From positions 14,964-22,410 of the forward strand of contig DJBG01000041.1 of the NCBI GenBank assembly GCA_002429965.1: a stretch of 7,447 nt of DNA, in the 5' to 3' direction. A program made the position numbers and the translations under genes. Source of the DNA: Hungatella sp. UBA5982 (GTDB taxonomy: Bacteria > Bacillota > Clostridia > Lachnospirales > Lachnospiraceae). A model generated the notes under the pieces. It had not been told where the DNA came from. It did not search any database and was given only the letters and a program-made list of their open reading frames with translations. Shown here one piece after another: positions 6,685 to 7,447 of the stretch; position 1 is the first letter of the stretch; each line of letters starts with the position of its first letter.

Positions 6685-7447
6685 ATGAATACAGGAATTT
6701 CAATCTATTTTTCAAGCGGAATGGAAAAAAATGAACGCTTAATAAAAAAAGCGGTAAAGAGCGGAGTGAAATATGCGTTTACTTCACTCCACATTCCTGA
6801 GGAAACAGGAGTTGATTACCGTTCTGATGTGCAAAAGCTTCTGGGCATGTGCAGGGAAGGCGGGTTAAATCTCATTGTGGATGTTGGCCCGGAAACCTTA
6901 GAAAAGCTTGGAACAGAAAGCATTGCAGAGCTGAAGGTGCTTGGAATCACCCATGTCCGCCTTGATTATGGCTTTGATGCAAAAGAGACAGTAGAGATTT
7001 CCAAGGACTTCTATGTGGTATTTAATGCCTCCACCATTATGGAGGAAGAACTTTTGGAGTGGAAAAAGTATGGGGCTGATTTTACCAGATTTACAGCATG
7101 CCATAATTTTTATCCCAAGCAGTTCACGGCTCTGTCCTTAAAACGGACAAAGGAAATGAATCAGAGGCTTCAATATCTTGGCTTTACTACCATGGCCTTT
7201 GTGCCTGGAAATCTGGAGCTGAGAGGACCTTTGTTTGAGGGCCTTCCCACGGTGGAGGAACACCGGGGGAGGAAAGACCAGGTGCTTTTGAACATGCTGG
7301 AGCTTTATTATGAAGGTTCCTGTGATGTGGTTCTGACCGGTGATGTGGATGTGGAAGAAAAGGACTGGAAGGATATTCAATGCTTAAGCCATGATTATGT
7401 GGAGCTTAAGGCAGACATACTTCCTTCCTATGAATTTGTAAGAGACA
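6685..7447 (+). CDS. mupG: MupG-like DUF871 protein (GH170 6-phospho-N-acetylmuramidase), 3' truncated
   Basis: The frame runs from the ATG at 6685 to the window edge without a stop: 254 complete codons of a protein that is usually about 350-360 residues. It matches the DUF871 / MupG family: GISIYFSSG at the N-terminus, FTSLHIPE near 32-39, RLDYGF at 92-97, CHNFYP at 139-144, and FVPGN followed by RGPLFEGLPT around 172-189. The N-terminal part forms a TIM barrel; the C-terminal small domain is mostly cut off. In S. aureus MupG hydrolyses MurNAc-6-P-GlcNAc imported by MurP into MurNAc-6-P and GlcNAc. The ATG follows the TAA of the PTS gene with no gap, and the only ribosome site, GGAGA at 6676-6680, lies within that gene, which points to translational coupling. 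The family assignment is firm, and the operon context strongly supports the function. Confidence 0.9.
   Translation, partial: MNTGISIYFSSGMEKNERLIKKAVKSGVKYAFTSLHIPEETGVDYRSDVQKLLGMCREGGLNLIVDVGPETLEKLGTESIAELKVLGITHVRLDYGFDAKETVEISKDFYVVFNASTIMEEELLEWKKYGADFTRFTACHNFYPKQFTALSLKRTKEMNQRLQYLGFTTMAFVPGNLELRGPLFEGLPTVEEHRGRKDQVLLNMLELYYEGSCDVVLTGDVDVEEKDWKDIQCLSHDYVELKADILPSYEFVRD

Noticed and set aside
6898..7380. Two minus-strand reading frames near the window end
   Set aside because: They lie antisense to the DUF871/MupG gene, whose plus-strand frame is open to the edge and full of family motifs.

Overview
The window looks like chromosomal DNA from a low-to-mid GC clostridium, most likely Lachnospiraceae (Lacrimispora / Clostridium saccharolyticum-like). 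The reasons are strong AAGGAGG-type ribosome sites, U-tailed hairpin terminators, Firmicute-type protein sequences, and a DUF5722 secreted protein beside a MurNAc salvage operon. The genus assignment is inference; I could not run a search. All genes read on the + strand and there is no sign of a mobile element, CRISPR array, tRNA or rRNA.

Layout. (1) 1-1128: the 3' part of an LTA-synthase-type sulfatase-fold membrane enzyme, closed by a hairpin terminator (1161-1202). (2) 1203-1490: a gene-free leader with several RNA-hairpin candidates and a long imperfect dyad (1396-1428). It precedes a secreted DUF5722 protein (1491-3164) with a GH-A-like pair of glutamates, which is closed by a near-perfect terminator (3207-3242). 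(3) 3243-3449: a regulatory region with a 7-5-7 inverted repeat, a 10-bp palindrome and a good vegetative promoter. (4) 3450-7447: a tightly packed operon of murR-type regulator (RpiR/SIS), murQ (MurNAc-6-P etherase), murP-like PTS EIIBC, and mupG-like DUF871/GH170 6-phospho-muramidase. The last gene is cut by the window end.

How the genes work together. By analogy with Staphylococcus aureus MurP-MupG-MurQ-MurR, the EIIBC would import and 6-phosphorylate a cell-wall sugar, either MurNAc or the disaccharide MurNAc-GlcNAc. MupG would split MurNAc-6-P-GlcNAc, and MurQ would convert MurNAc-6-P to GlcNAc-6-P plus D-lactate. The RpiR/SIS protein would sense MurNAc-6-P and control the operon, probably through the inverted repeat upstream of the promoter. 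No EIIA domain is encoded here, so one must come from elsewhere. The upstream DUF5722 protein could be an extracellular glycosidase, but a strong terminator separates it from the operon and a functional link is only a hypothesis.

Novelty. The operon is a recognisable salvage system with its own gene order. The less explained parts are the DUF5722 protein, the structured leader in front of it, and the dyads at 1396-1428 and 3329-3358.
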